64,000 bases of DNA from an uncultured Oscillospiraceae bacterium. GTDB taxonomy: Bacteria > Bacillota > Clostridia > Oscillospirales > Oscillospiraceae. Below, piece by piece: positions 32,526-41,501 of this stretch (positions within the stretch are counted from its first letter, which is position 1; every line of letters begins with the position of its first letter). The DNA is taken from NCBI GenBank assembly GCA_902478785.1, contig CABSMJ010000005.1:1-64000 (forward strand). The letters are read 5' to 3'. The notes below the pieces were generated by a model. The model was not told the DNA's origin and searched no databases. It was given only the letters and a program-made list of their open reading frames with translations. Position numbers and translations under genes: made by a program.

Positions 32526-33998
32526 TTAGGCGAAGGGGTTCTCCGTGGGATAGGGCAGGGACTTGGGATGGTTATAGGCGATGTCCGCCACGCCGAAGTA
32601 CTTGAGCACCTCGAACAGAGCCTTGCCGCAGTGGGCGAAGGCCACGGCGCCGTGGTGGGGATAGCGCTTCTGCACCAGCACGTGGCGGTAGAACCGGCCC
32701 ATCTCGGGAATGGCGAACACGCCGATGCCGCCGAAGGAGCGGGTGGCCACAGGCAGCACCTCGCCCTGGGCAATGTAGGAGCGCAGGTTGCCCTCACTGT
32801 CGCACTGGAGGCGATAGAAGGTGATGGCGCCGGGGGCAATGTCGCCCTCCAGCGTGCCACGGGTGAAGTCGGGGGTGCCGCCGTTTTCCAGCAGGCGGTT
32901 CTGGATCAGCTGATACTTCACCGCGCAGCCGCCGCACATCTTGCAGCTGGGGGTATTGCCGCAGTGGAAGCCCATGAAGGTGTCGGTGAGCTTGTAGTCA
33001 AACTTGCCGGCAATGTCCTCGTCATAGAGGTACTGAGGCACGGAGTTGTTGATATCCAGCAGGGTGATGGCGTCGCCGGTGATGCAGGCGCCGATGTACT
33101 CGCTGAGGGCACCGTAGATGTCCACCTCGCAGGCCACGGGGATGCCCCGGGAGGCCAGGCGGGAGTTCACATAGCAGGGCTCAAAGCCGAACTGCTCGGG
33201 GAAGGCGGGCCAGCACTTGTCGGCGAAGGCCACATACTGCCGGGCGCCCTTGTGGGCCTCGGCCCAATCCAGCAGGGTCAGCTCGAACTGAGCCATCCGC
33301 TCCACCAGGTCGGGATAGACCGTTCCGCCCATTTCCTTTTGCATATCGGCGGCCACTTCGGGGATGCGCTTGTCGCCGGCGTGAGCCTTGTAGGCCACCA
33401 GCAGGTCAAGCTCAGAGTTCTCCTCCACCTCGACGCCCAGCTCATAGAGGCCCTTGATGGGGGCGTTGCAGGCGAAGAAGTCCTGGGGACGGGGGCCGAA
33501 GGTGATGATCTTGAGATTCTTCACGCCGATGATGGCACGGGCGATGGGAACGAACTCCCGGATCATCTTGGCGCAGTCCTCGGCGGTGCCCACGGGGTAC
33601 TCAGGCAGGTAGGCCTTCAGGTGGCGCATACCCAGGTTGTAGGAGCAGTTGAGGACGCCGCAGTAGGCGTCGCCCCGGCCGTTGATCAGGTCGCCGTCGC
33701 CCTCGGCAGCGGCCACATACATGGTGGGGCCGTCGAACTTCTGGCACAGGATGGTCTCAGGGGTCTCGGGGCCGAAGTTGCCCAGGAACACCACCAGGGC
33801 GTTGACGCCGTGGGCCTTCACATCCTCCAGGGCCTTGAGAGCGTCGGCCTCGTTTTCCACGGTGACGGGGCACTCATACAGGCCCTCGCCGTAGGCGGCG
33901 ACGATGTTCTGGCGGCGCTGGGTGGACAGGGCGATGGGGAAGCAGTCACGGGACACGGCGATGATGCCCAGCTTGACCTCGGGAATATTGGTAAACAT
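32526..33998 (-). CDS. L-fucose/L-arabinose isomerase-family sugar isomerase
   Basis: 490 aa, soluble. The family is shown by overall pattern: VKLGIIAVSRDCFPIALST, NALVVFLGNFGPETPETIL, FGPRPQDFFACNAP, ALSEYIGACITGD and the cysteine-rich FHCGNTPSCKMCGGCAVKYQ. It interconverts an aldose and ketose with a divalent metal. Together with xylulokinase, ChvE-type transporter and aldose 1-epimerase, D-xylose is a possible substrate, because the pathway would then be complete; L-arabinose would need an AraD that is absent. Four clustered cysteines near residue 350 are noteworthy for an isomerase. Confidence 0.82.
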   Translation of the reverse strand: MFTNIPEVKLGIIAVSRDCFPIALSTQRRQNIVAAYGEGLYECPVTVENEADALKALEDVKAHGVNALVVFLGNFGPETPETILCQKFDGPTMYVAAAEGDGDLINGRGDAYCGVLNCSYNLGMRHLKAYLPEYPVGTAEDCAKMIREFVPIARAIIGVKNLKIITFGPRPQDFFACNAPIKGLYELGVEVEENSELDLLVAYKAHAGDKRIPEVAADMQKEMGGTVYPDLVERMAQFELTLLDWAEAHKGARQYVAFADKCWPAFPEQFGFEPCYVNSRLASRGIPVACEVDIYGALSEYIGACITGDAITLLDINNSVPQYLYDEDIAGKFDYKLTDTFMGFHCGNTPSCKMCGGCAVKYQLIQNRLLENGGTPDFTRGTLEGDIAPGAITFYRLQCDSEGNLRSYIAQGEVLPVATRSFGGIGVFAIPEMGRFYRHVLVQKRYPHHGAVAFAHCGKALFEVLKYFGVADIAYNHPKSLPYPTENPFA

Positions 33999-34030
33999 AG
34001 CGATCAGACCTCACTTTTCAGATTTGCCGC

Positions 34031-34666
34031 TTACAGGTCGGCGGCGATGTCGATGTTGACGCCCGTCAGGGCCTGGACGGCACCCTGGGCGGCTTCCGCG
34101 CTTTCCGGATGGGCCAGCAGCCACTTGTTGCAGGCCCAGAGGGTCTTGTCCTCGTCATTGAGGGCGGTGATGGCCGGCTTGGGGCCATTGGTGCCCCGGG
34201 GCAGGGCCACCAGCACCCGGAAGCCCGCGCCGTTGGCGGCGGAGCAGGGGGCGTAGTGCAGCGTGGTGGCATAGACCTCCACCAGCACGCCGGCGGGCAC
34301 CCGGAAGGCCTTGACCTTGGCGGTGTCCAGCTTGCCGTCCACCACCTCGTCCTCCCGGGCCAGCAGCAGGATGAAATCCTCCGTGCCGCAGTTGAGCTCG
34401 CTGTCCCGGTGGTACTCCAGGCAGTTGAGCTTGGTGTTGTGTCCGTTGCACCAGCCCAGCTGGATGGGCATGCCGCCGTAGGCGTTGTCCGAGAGCTGCT
34501 TAGCAATGGGCAGGGCTTCCAGCTCCGGCTGGGAGGCCACATAGTCCGTGGCCTCGGGCAGAGGCGTCACCGCCTCCAGGGTCCCGAGCAGCTCCTTGGT
34601 GTCATAGCCGTCCAGCACCTTGCCATAGGCGGCAAAGGCCGGATCGGTCACAGAGAGAATCTTCAT
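34031..34666 (-). CDS. DUF4867 family protein (cupin-like)
   Basis: 211 aa, soluble. The N-terminus (MKILSVTDPAFAAYGKVLDGYD) and the conserved core MPIQLGWCNGHNTKLNCLEYHRDSELNCGTEDFILLLAR match DUF4867, which resembles ureidoglycolate lyase/cupin folds and occurs in sugar isomerase operons. Conserved His and Glu in the core may bind metal. Possible roles are sugar epimerase or mutarotase; function is not known. It sits between the isomerase and a YczE-like membrane gene. Confidence 0.8.
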   Translation of the reverse strand: MKILSVTDPAFAAYGKVLDGYDTKELLGTLEAVTPLPEATDYVASQPELEALPIAKQLSDNAYGGMPIQLGWCNGHNTKLNCLEYHRDSELNCGTEDFILLLAREDEVVDGKLDTAKVKAFRVPAGVLVEVYATTLHYAPCSAANGAGFRVLVALPRGTNGPKPAITALNDEDKTLWACNKWLLAHPESAEAAQGAVQALTGVNIDIAADL

Positions 34667-34677
34667 ATCGTTTCACC

Positions 34678-35352
34678 TCAGCGCAGGACTTCCACGCCTG
34701 CGAATTTCCGGATGCAGCCGTCGCAGATGCGCTGGCTGATCGGGAGAAAGATCTGGGCCGCCGGTCCCACCACAAAGGCGCAGATGACGGTGCCCAGACC
34801 CAGCACGCCCCCCAGGGCAAAGCCGATGGCAGCGAAGCACACGTCCACCGCCACCCGCACGGGACCGAAGGGCTTTTTGGATTTGTCGCTGATGACCACG
34901 GCCACCAGATCGTTGGGGCCGGTGCCCGCCTCCGAGCGGATGACGATGGTCATGCCGAAGGCCAGGATCACGCAGCCCGCCACCAGAAGGCCCAGCCGCA
35001 CGGGCAGGGGCAGGCTCCCGTTGATCACTGGGCCCAGCACCACGGTGTACACGTCGATGATGGGGCCTCCCAGGGCCATGCACAGCACGGTGCCGATGCC
35101 CACATAGTGACGGTCCACCACCAGCAGCACCAGCATGATGAGCAGAGACACCAGCAGGTGGACCCGGCCGTGGGTCATCCACTCCCAGCCGTACCAGGGC
35201 AGGCCCCGGTACAGACCCTGAATGAACACGTTGAAGGGGTCGGACCCCAGATCGGACTGGAGGAACAGCGTCACTCCCAGGTGGGCGATGCACAGTCCCA
35301 GCAGCAAAAGCACCACCCGGACCGCTGTCTCCCGCAGAGATCTTCCTCTCAT
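34678..35352 (-). CDS. YczE/YitT-like membrane protein
   Basis: 224 aa, five to six predicted helices. LLLGLCIAHLGVTLFLQSDLGSDPFNVFIQGL and AGTGPNDLVAVVISDK are the two related halves typical of the YczE family, whose transported substrate or role is unknown. Its start overlaps the stop of the preceding 100-aa membrane protein (ATGA). Presence in a sugar operon suggests a transport or envelope role. Confidence 0.82.
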   Translation of the reverse strand: MRGRSLRETAVRVVLLLLGLCIAHLGVTLFLQSDLGSDPFNVFIQGLYRGLPWYGWEWMTHGRVHLLVSLLIMLVLLVVDRHYVGIGTVLCMALGGPIIDVYTVVLGPVINGSLPLPVRLGLLVAGCVILAFGMTIVIRSEAGTGPNDLVAVVISDKSKKPFGPVRVAVDVCFAAIGFALGGVLGLGTVICAFVVGPAAQIFLPISQRICDGCIRKFAGVEVLR

Positions 35353-35651
35353 TGGTCCTCCTCTTCCGCCTGGCGCCGGGCCTCCAGCCGCTCCTCCTCG
35401 GTGAGCTCCGCGGCCTTGAGGTCAGCGCGGTAGCGGCGCCAGGTATAGGCGCCGAAGGCCACCGCCGCCACACAGAAAAAGCCGCCCAGCAGCCAGGACG
35501 CCCACACCGGGAAGGAGGGGTCCTTCCCAGCGCTCATGGCGATCTGAACGCCCAGATACAGCAGGTAGCAGGCCACAGCGCCCCGGAGCAGGGCAGCCGT
35601 ACCGGCCCGGTTTTTTCGAATCACATTGTATTCCTTGGATTTGTTGCTCAC
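35349..35651 (-). CDS. Hypothetical small membrane protein
   Basis: 100 aa with two predicted helices (about residues 20-38 and 48-68), basic N-terminus and a Glu/Arg-rich C-terminus. No family recognised. Translationally coupled to the YczE-like gene and 12 bases after xylB; a small partner of that protein is possible. Confidence 0.65.
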   Translation of the reverse strand: MSNKSKEYNVIRKNRAGTAALLRGAVACYLLYLGVQIAMSAGKDPSFPVWASWLLGGFFCVAAVAFGAYTWRRYRADLKAAELTEEERLEARRQAEEEDQ

Positions 35652-35663
35652 GATCTCCTCACC

Positions 35664-37142
35664 TCAGCCCTGCAGCAGGGGAAACAAGTCCTTTACCGTG
35701 GGGTAGATGGCACGGAACTTCTGGTACTGAGCCTCATACCGCCCGGCGATCTCCGGGTCGGGGTGGACGGTGTCGGTCACATGGACCAGGGCGTCCGCCG
35801 CAGCCTCCACCGAAGGGTATTCGCCGCAAGCCACAGCCGCCAGAATGGCGCCGCCGTAGCCGGGGCCCTCCTCGGTCTCCAGCACGTCGATGTCCAGGTT
35901 CAGCACGTTGGCGAAGATCTTCCGCCACAGGGGGCTCTTGGCGCCGCCGCCGCAGATCTTGCTGCGGGGGATGTGCAGGCCCAGGGCACGGGCCACTTCC
36001 AGGGAGTCCCGCATGCCGAAGGCCACGCCCTCCAGCACCGCCTGGGTCATGTCCGCCCGGGAGGCGTCCATAGTCAGGCCGATGAAGGTGCCCCGGGCGG
36101 CGGGGTCGTTATGGGGAGAGCGCTCGCCCATGAGGTAGGGCAGGAAGAACACATGGTTCCGGCCCAGCTTGTCGTCGCTGATGGGGGCTTGCTCCGCGGC
36201 ATAGTCCTTGGTGCCGATGATCTCATCCATCCACCACTTGTTGCAGGAGGCGGCGGAGAGCATGCAGCCCATGAGATGATAGTGGCCGTCGGCGTGGGCG
36301 AAGGCGTGGAGTGCGTTGTGGGGGTCCACGCCGAAGTGCTCGCTGGAGATGAAGATGGTGCCGGAGGTGCCCAGGGAGATGTTGCACCGACCGTCACCCA
36401 CGGTGGCGGTGCCCACGGCGGCGGCGGCGTTGTCGCCGGCGCCGGCGCAGACCTTCACCGTCTCCGGCAGGCCCAGGGCCTGGGCCATGTCGGGCTTGAG
36501 GGTGCCCACCACTTCATAGCTTTCGAAGATCTTGGCCATCTGGGATTCCTTCACCCCGCAGATGTCCAGCATCTCCCGGCTCCAGCACTTGTGGGCCACG
36601 TCGAAGAGCAGCATGCCCGAGGCGTCGGACACGTCGGTGCAGTGGACGCCGGTGAGCATATAGTTGAGATAGTCCTTGGGCAGCATGATCTTCTCGATGC
36701 GGCCGAAGAGCTCCGGCTCGTGCTTGCGCATCCACAGGAGCTTTGGGGCGGTGAAGCCGGCGAAGGCAATGTTGGCGGTATAGCGGGAGAGGGTCTCCTT
36801 GCCCACCACGGTGTTGAGATACTCCGTCTCCTCGGCGGTGCGCCCGTCGTTCCAGAGGATGGCGGGGCGCAGGACCTTGTCATCCTTGTCCAGCACCACC
36901 AGTCCGTGCATCTGACCGCCGCAGCCGATGCCGGCGATCTGAGACCGGTCACACTCTGCGGTCAGCTCCCGGATGCCCGCCACGGTCTCCTTGAGCCAGT
37001 CCTCCGGGTTTTGCTCAGACCAGCCGGGGTGGGGGAAGGAGAGGGGATACTCCCGGGAGACGATCTTTTGGATGGCACCCTTTTCATCCATCAGCAGCAG
37101 CTTGACGGCAGAGGTGCCAAGATCCACACCAATGTAAAGCAT
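35664..37142 (-). CDS. xylB: Xylulokinase
   Basis: 492 aa, FGGY kinase. MLYIGVDLGTSAVKLLL (phosphate 1), GIGCGGQMHGLVVLD (substrate loop with catalytic-site Gln-Met-His typical of xylulokinase), ILWNDGRT, AGAGDNAAAAVG with catalytic Asp, and SLGTSGTIF (phosphate 2). The QMHG motif distinguishes it from ribulo- and glycerol kinases. It phosphorylates D-xylulose to D-xylulose-5-phosphate. Directly follows the transporter permease (10-base gap). Confidence 0.92.
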   Translation of the reverse strand: MLYIGVDLGTSAVKLLLMDEKGAIQKIVSREYPLSFPHPGWSEQNPEDWLKETVAGIRELTAECDRSQIAGIGCGGQMHGLVVLDKDDKVLRPAILWNDGRTAEETEYLNTVVGKETLSRYTANIAFAGFTAPKLLWMRKHEPELFGRIEKIMLPKDYLNYMLTGVHCTDVSDASGMLLFDVAHKCWSREMLDICGVKESQMAKIFESYEVVGTLKPDMAQALGLPETVKVCAGAGDNAAAAVGTATVGDGRCNISLGTSGTIFISSEHFGVDPHNALHAFAHADGHYHLMGCMLSAASCNKWWMDEIIGTKDYAAEQAPISDDKLGRNHVFFLPYLMGERSPHNDPAARGTFIGLTMDASRADMTQAVLEGVAFGMRDSLEVARALGLHIPRSKICGGGAKSPLWRKIFANVLNLDIDVLETEEGPGYGGAILAAVACGEYPSVEAAADALVHVTDTVHPDPEIAGRYEAQYQKFRAIYPTVKDLFPLLQG

Positions 37143-37152
37143 TTGCTCCTCC

Positions 37153-38349
37153 TTAGTTGCCCTTGCCGGACTTGCGGCTGGTGACCACGTCGAAGATAAC
37201 GGCGATCAGCAGCACGCCGCCCTTGACCACATACTGCCAGGAGTCGCCGATGCCCATGATGGACATGCCCATGTTGATGACGCCCAGCAGCAGAGCGCCG
37301 ATGACCACGCCGCCCACGGTGCCGCTGCCGCCGTAAGCGGAAGCACCGCCGATGAAGCAGGCGCCGATGGCGTCCATCTCGAAGGAGGTACCGGTGGAGC
37401 CGTTGACGGAACCCACGCGGGCCGCGTTCAGAAGGCCGCACAGGCCGGCCAGCAGGCCCATGTTGGCATAGGCCACGAAGTAGATCTTATTGGTGTTGAT
37501 ACCGGAGAGCTGGGTGGCCTTCTCGTTGCCGCCCACGGCGTAGAAGTACCGGCCAAAGGCGGTCTTAGAGGTGATGAAGTTGTAGATCAGGCAGATGGCC
37601 AGCACCCACACCAGCATGACGGAGATGCCGCGATACTGGCTCAGGAGGAAGCAGTAGTACAGGATGATGACGGCGATGAGGCCGGACTTGATGTAATCGC
37701 TGGCGGCGCTGTTCTGACGATAGCCCAGCTTGGCCCGCTCAGCGCGGTTGCGGACGGTGCGGAAGATCACATAGATGGCGGCCAGAACGCCCACCACCAC
37801 GGCGGACCAGGCCACGCTGCCGTCGTCCAGGCCGGGGACCTTGATGTAAGCGGTGAAGATGTTCAGGAAGGTGGAATCCTGGATGGCCACGGTCTTGTTG
37901 TCCAGCACCAGACGGCCCAGGCCGCGGAAGATGAACATGCCGCCCAGGGTGGTGATGAAGGGCGGGATGCGGACATAGCCGATCCAGTAGCCCTGCCAGA
38001 TACCAACCAGCAGGCCCACCAGCAGGCAGATGAGAATGGCCAGGATGGCGTTCATACCGTTGTTGGAGATCAACGTAGCAGCCAGACCGCCCACCAGGCA
38101 GATCACAGAGCCCACAGCCAGGTCGATGTTACCGCCGGTGAGGATGCACAGCAGCATGCCGCAGGCCATGACCAGCACGTAGCCGTTTTGCAGCATCAGG
38201 TTGGACATGTTCTGGGCGTACAGCAGACGTCCGTCCGTCAGGAACGCGAACAGGGCAAACACCACCACCAGGGCGATGACCATGGCGTATTTGGTCAGGA
38301 AGCCGACCAGCTGGGCTCCCGCGCTTTTTTTCTGCAGAGTTTCGTTCAT
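37153..38349 (-). CDS. mmsB: Multiple-monosaccharide ABC transporter permease (MmsB/GguB type)
   Basis: 398 aa, BPD_transp_2 (RbsC/XylH) family with about 10-11 helices. MLLCILTGGNIDLAVGSVICLVGG and GACFIGGASAYGGSGTVGGVVIGALLLGVINMGMSI are characteristic. A hydrophilic insertion around residues 205-225 (RNRAERAKLGYRQN) is typical of the MmsB/XylH subgroup. Works with MmsA and the ChvE-type binding protein. Confidence 0.92.
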   Translation of the reverse strand: MNETLQKKSAGAQLVGFLTKYAMVIALVVVFALFAFLTDGRLLYAQNMSNLMLQNGYVLVMACGMLLCILTGGNIDLAVGSVICLVGGLAATLISNNGMNAILAILICLLVGLLVGIWQGYWIGYVRIPPFITTLGGMFIFRGLGRLVLDNKTVAIQDSTFLNIFTAYIKVPGLDDGSVAWSAVVVGVLAAIYVIFRTVRNRAERAKLGYRQNSAASDYIKSGLIAVIILYYCFLLSQYRGISVMLVWVLAICLIYNFITSKTAFGRYFYAVGGNEKATQLSGINTNKIYFVAYANMGLLAGLCGLLNAARVGSVNGSTGTSFEMDAIGACFIGGASAYGGSGTVGGVVIGALLLGVINMGMSIMGIGDSWQYVVKGGVLLIAVIFDVVTSRKSGKGN

Positions 38350-38382
38350 TACTTTGCACTCTCCTTTTTCCTATCCCGCGCG

Positions 38383-39927
38383 TTAAGATACGGCGGCCGT
38401 ATCGTGGATGATGTAACCCATGATACTCTCCTGGGTGGCGTCGGCGGCGTTGACCTCCGCCAGCAGGCGGCCCTCATTCATCACATAAATGCGGTCACAC
38501 ATGCCCAGTAGTTCGGGCAGCTCGGAGGAGATCATGACCACCGACTTGCCCTGGCTGACCATTTCGTTGATCAGGCAGTAGATCTCGTATTTTGCACCCA
38601 CGTCGATGCCGCGGGTGGGTTCATCCATAATCAGAATGTCCGGCTCCGTAAACAGCCATTTGCCCAGCAGAGCCTTCTGCTGGTTGCCGCCGGACAGGTT
38701 GCCGATGCGCTGTTCGATGGAGGGGGTCTTGGTACCCATCTCCTCCTTCATCTGCTCCGCCACCTGCACCTCTTTGTCCACGTCGATGATTCCGCCCCGG
38801 CAGACCTTGTCCAGCCGGGCCAGGGTGGTATTGAAGCGGATGGATTCATCCAGGATCAGTCCGTTGGTCTTACGGTCCTCGGTGACGTAGGCCAGACCGT
38901 GATGAATGGCCTCCTGAGGGGTACGGAGATTGACCTTTTCCCCGTTGATATAGAGCTCTCCGGAGATGCCGGAGCCGTAGCTGTGGCCGAAGATGGACAT
39001 GGCCAGCTCTGTGCGGCCGGCGCCCTGCAGGCCGGAGAAGCCCACGACCTCGCCCTTCTTGACATGGAAGGAGACGTTGTCATCCACCACTTTCTCGTGG
39101 TAGAGGGGATGATGTACGGTCCAGTTGCGGACCTCCATGCTGACCTCATCCCGGACCTTGTGCTCCCGGGCGGGGTAGCGGTCCTCCATGGACCGGCCCA
39201 CCATGCCCTTGATGATCCGGTCCTCGCTGAACTCGTCCACGCCCTTGACCAGGGTCTCGATGGTGGAGCCGTCCCGGATGATGGTGGCCTTATCGGCACA
39301 GTAGATAATTTCGTTGAGCTTGTGGGTGATGATGATGGATGTCAGACCGTTCTTCTTGAACTCGATGAGCAGATCCAACAGCATCTTGGCGTCCTCATCG
39401 TTCAGGGACGAAGTGGGCTCGTCCAGGATCAGCAGCTTCACGTCCTTGGAGAAGGCCTTGGCGATCTCCACCAGCTGCTGCTTGCCGGTACCGATGTCCT
39501 TGATGAGGGTCTGGGCGGACTCGTTGAGGCCCACCTGCTTCATGTGGCGCTCGGCCTCATGAAAGGTCTTGTTCCAATCGATGTAACCGAATTTGTTCCG
39601 GATCTCATTGCCCAGGAACATGTTCTCTCCAATGGAGAGCAGAGGGATCAGGGCCAGCTCCTGGTGGATGATGACGATGCCCACCGCCTCGCTGTCGCGC
39701 TGGTTTTTGAACTGGCAAAGCTTCCCGTCGTAGTAGATCTCACCGGAGTAGCTTCCCGCGGGATAAGTGCCGGACAGAACGTTCATCAGGGTGGATTTGC
39801 CCGCGCCGTTTTCGCCGATCAGCGCGTGGATCTCCCCCTGCTCCACCTTCAGATTCACATTGTCCAGCGCTTTGACGCCCGGGAACTCCTTGGTGATGGA
39901 TCGCATTTCCAAAATGGTATTAGCCAA
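38383..39927 (-). CDS. mmsA: Multiple-monosaccharide ABC transporter ATPase (MmsA/GguA type)
   Basis: 514 aa, two ABC domains. First: GENGAGKST, signature region in IGTGKQQLVEIAKA, LLILDEPTSSLN. Second: GLQGAGRTE (degenerate Walker A, usual for this family), LSGGNQQKALLGKW, LIMDEPTRGIDVGAKYEIY. Drives pentose or hexose import through the permease encoded 33 bases downstream. Confidence 0.94.
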   Translation of the reverse strand: MANTILEMRSITKEFPGVKALDNVNLKVEQGEIHALIGENGAGKSTLMNVLSGTYPAGSYSGEIYYDGKLCQFKNQRDSEAVGIVIIHQELALIPLLSIGENMFLGNEIRNKFGYIDWNKTFHEAERHMKQVGLNESAQTLIKDIGTGKQQLVEIAKAFSKDVKLLILDEPTSSLNDEDAKMLLDLLIEFKKNGLTSIIITHKLNEIIYCADKATIIRDGSTIETLVKGVDEFSEDRIIKGMVGRSMEDRYPAREHKVRDEVSMEVRNWTVHHPLYHEKVVDDNVSFHVKKGEVVGFSGLQGAGRTELAMSIFGHSYGSGISGELYINGEKVNLRTPQEAIHHGLAYVTEDRKTNGLILDESIRFNTTLARLDKVCRGGIIDVDKEVQVAEQMKEEMGTKTPSIEQRIGNLSGGNQQKALLGKWLFTEPDILIMDEPTRGIDVGAKYEIYCLINEMVSQGKSVVMISSELPELLGMCDRIYVMNEGRLLAEVNAADATQESIMGYIIHDTAAVS

Positions 39928-39967
39928 ACAAGCTTCCTCCTCTCAGCCTCTTACCCCTTAACAGGCA

Positions 39968-39997
39968 GGATGGGCGGGGCAGATGCCCCGCCCATCC
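39968..39997 (-). other. Intercistronic hairpin after the binding-protein gene
   Basis: GGATGGGCGGGGC (39968-39980) is perfectly complementary to 39985-39997 with a 4-base loop and no T run. As after the other binding protein (25644), it probably protects the upstream message. Confidence 0.65.
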
Positions 39998-40019
39998 AGT
40001 CGATGATATGCGGTATGGA

Positions 40020-41171
40020 TCAGTTGGCAGGATGCAGGTAACCGTCAGCATCCTGGGTGTAGTAACCGGTGTCAACCAGCTTCTCCACCATGTTGTCGGT
40101 GGTGACCACGTCAGGCACCAGCAGCAGGGACGGGCAGGTGTGGCCCTCGGAGGTGGAGTAGGACTCGGTGTCGTAAGCGCAGTCGAAGCCCCAGCCGGCA
40201 GCCTGGATGAAGGCATCGTCCACGGTGGTGCCTTCCAGGATGGCGATGGCCAGATCCAGAGTGACAACGGCCTCGTTGGCCACGGCCTTATAGACGGTCA
40301 TGGACTGCAGACCATCCACCAGGTTCTTCAGGTTGGCCTCGTCGCCGTCCTGACCGGTGATGATGGGCTGGTTGGAGCCGGCATAGTCGGACTGGATGGC
40401 CTGAGACACGCCCAGAGCGGTGGAGTCGTTGGAGCACAGCCACACGTCGACCTGAGTGCCGTCAGCATAGTAGGAAGCCAGGACGTTCTGAGCACGCTCC
40501 ATAGCGGTCTGAGAATCCCACTGAGCGGTAGCAACGGTGTCGAAATCGGTCTGGCCGGAGACGACGACCAGCTTGCCGGCGTCGATGTAGGGCTGCAGGA
40601 CGTCCATAGCGCCCTGATAGAAGTAACCGGCGTTGTTGTCGGCGGGGTCACCAGCGGTGATCTCCATGTTGAAGGGGCCGGCAGCATTGTCCAGATCCAG
40701 GGTGTCCACGATGTACTGGCCCTGCAGGGTGCCCACGGTGTAGTTATCGAAGGACACGTAGTAGGACACGTTGTCGTTCATGATCAGACGGTCATAGGCG
40801 ATGATGGGGATACCGGCTTCACCGGCCTCATCCATGACGGTGTTCAGAGCCTCACCGTCGATGGCGGCCACCACCAGCAGGTCCACGCCGTCGGCGATCA
40901 TGTTCTGGATGTCGCTGACCTGACGGTTGGTGTCGTTGTCGGAATAGGTCAGGATGGTCTCATAGCCGGCGTTCTTAAACTGCTCATCCAGATAAGAACC
41001 GTCGCGGTTCCAGCGCTCCAGAGACTGGGTCGGCATGGAGATACCGATCTTCTGGCCGCCGCCTTCGCCACCGGCACTCTCAGCGGTGGAGCCGCCGGAG
41101 CTTTCGCTGCCGCAGGCCACCAGAGACAGAGCCATGACCAACGCGAGAATCAGTGCAAGAAACTTTTTCAT
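40020..41171 (-). CDS. chvE: Multiple-monosaccharide ABC transporter binding lipoprotein (ChvE type)
   Basis: 383 aa from the ATG at 41171, ten bases after AAGGAG; an ATG two codons earlier (41177) is too near the RBS but possible. Lipobox LVAC after MKKFLALILALVMALS, a Ser/Gly linker, then a periplasmic-binding type 1 fold: KIGISMPTQSLERWNRDGSYL, DLLVVAAIDGEAL, IIAYDRLIMN, GDPADNNAGYFYQGA, IITGQDGDEA. The tryptophan-arginine pair WNRDG and DRL are sugar contacts in ChvE-like proteins. First gene of the operon. Confidence 0.92.
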   Translation of the reverse strand: MKKFLALILALVMALSLVACGSESSGGSTAESAGGEGGGQKIGISMPTQSLERWNRDGSYLDEQFKNAGYETILTYSDNDTNRQVSDIQNMIADGVDLLVVAAIDGEALNTVMDEAGEAGIPIIAYDRLIMNDNVSYYVSFDNYTVGTLQGQYIVDTLDLDNAAGPFNMEITAGDPADNNAGYFYQGAMDVLQPYIDAGKLVVVSGQTDFDTVATAQWDSQTAMERAQNVLASYYADGTQVDVWLCSNDSTALGVSQAIQSDYAGSNQPIITGQDGDEANLKNLVDGLQSMTVYKAVANEAVVTLDLAIAILEGTTVDDAFIQAAGWGFDCAYDTESYSTSEGHTCPSLLLVPDVVTTDNMVEKLVDTGYYTQDADGYLHPAN

Positions 41172-41236
41172 ACTCATTCTTCTCCTTGGCCCCTCATGTG
41201 AGGGAAATTTGGGAAACTCATCGTTTCCGTGGCTCT

Positions 41237-41265
41237 ATTTTATAAACAAGCTTTATAAAAGTCAA
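41237..41265 (-). promoter_or_regulatory. Promoter of the monosaccharide operon
   Basis: Minus strand TTGACT (41265-41260), 17 bases, TAAAAT (41242-41237). The candidate operator at 41249-41262 overlaps its -35 and spacer. Confidence 0.75.
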
Positions 41266-41488
41266 TGATTTCCCGTGCATTTTCCAGCGATTTGTTAAAT
41301 CTGTACGTGGTAATCGATTTACTATTGTGCACTTTCCCGGTACATGCCTTCCACTTTTGAAAGTTACCTTCCAAAACCCCCCTTTTTTCGTCTCTTTCTT
41401 TCGATTTTTTTAGGAAAAAACAGGTTGACTGCGGCCAAAGGCATGTTACAATGGTGGTACCGGATATATAAACTACTTTTGTAAAAGT
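41249..41488. promoter_or_regulatory. Cluster of ACTTTT-type dyads, candidate ROK repressor operators
   Basis: ACTTTT-GT-AAAAGT (41475-41488, plus) is a perfect dyad between the ROK gene promoter and its start. ACTTTTATAAAGCT (minus, 41262-41249) matches it at 11 of 14 positions and lies inside the transporter promoter. ACTTT-TG-AAAGT (41353-41364) is a shorter relative in the middle. The 324-base gap holds no gene. Confidence 0.55.
41425..41452 (+). promoter_or_regulatory. Promoter of the ROK regulator
   Basis: TTGACT (41425-41430), 16 bases, TACAAT (41447-41452), about 50 bases before the start. Confidence 0.65.
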
Positions 41489-41501
41489 GCGGGGATTTAT
41501 C

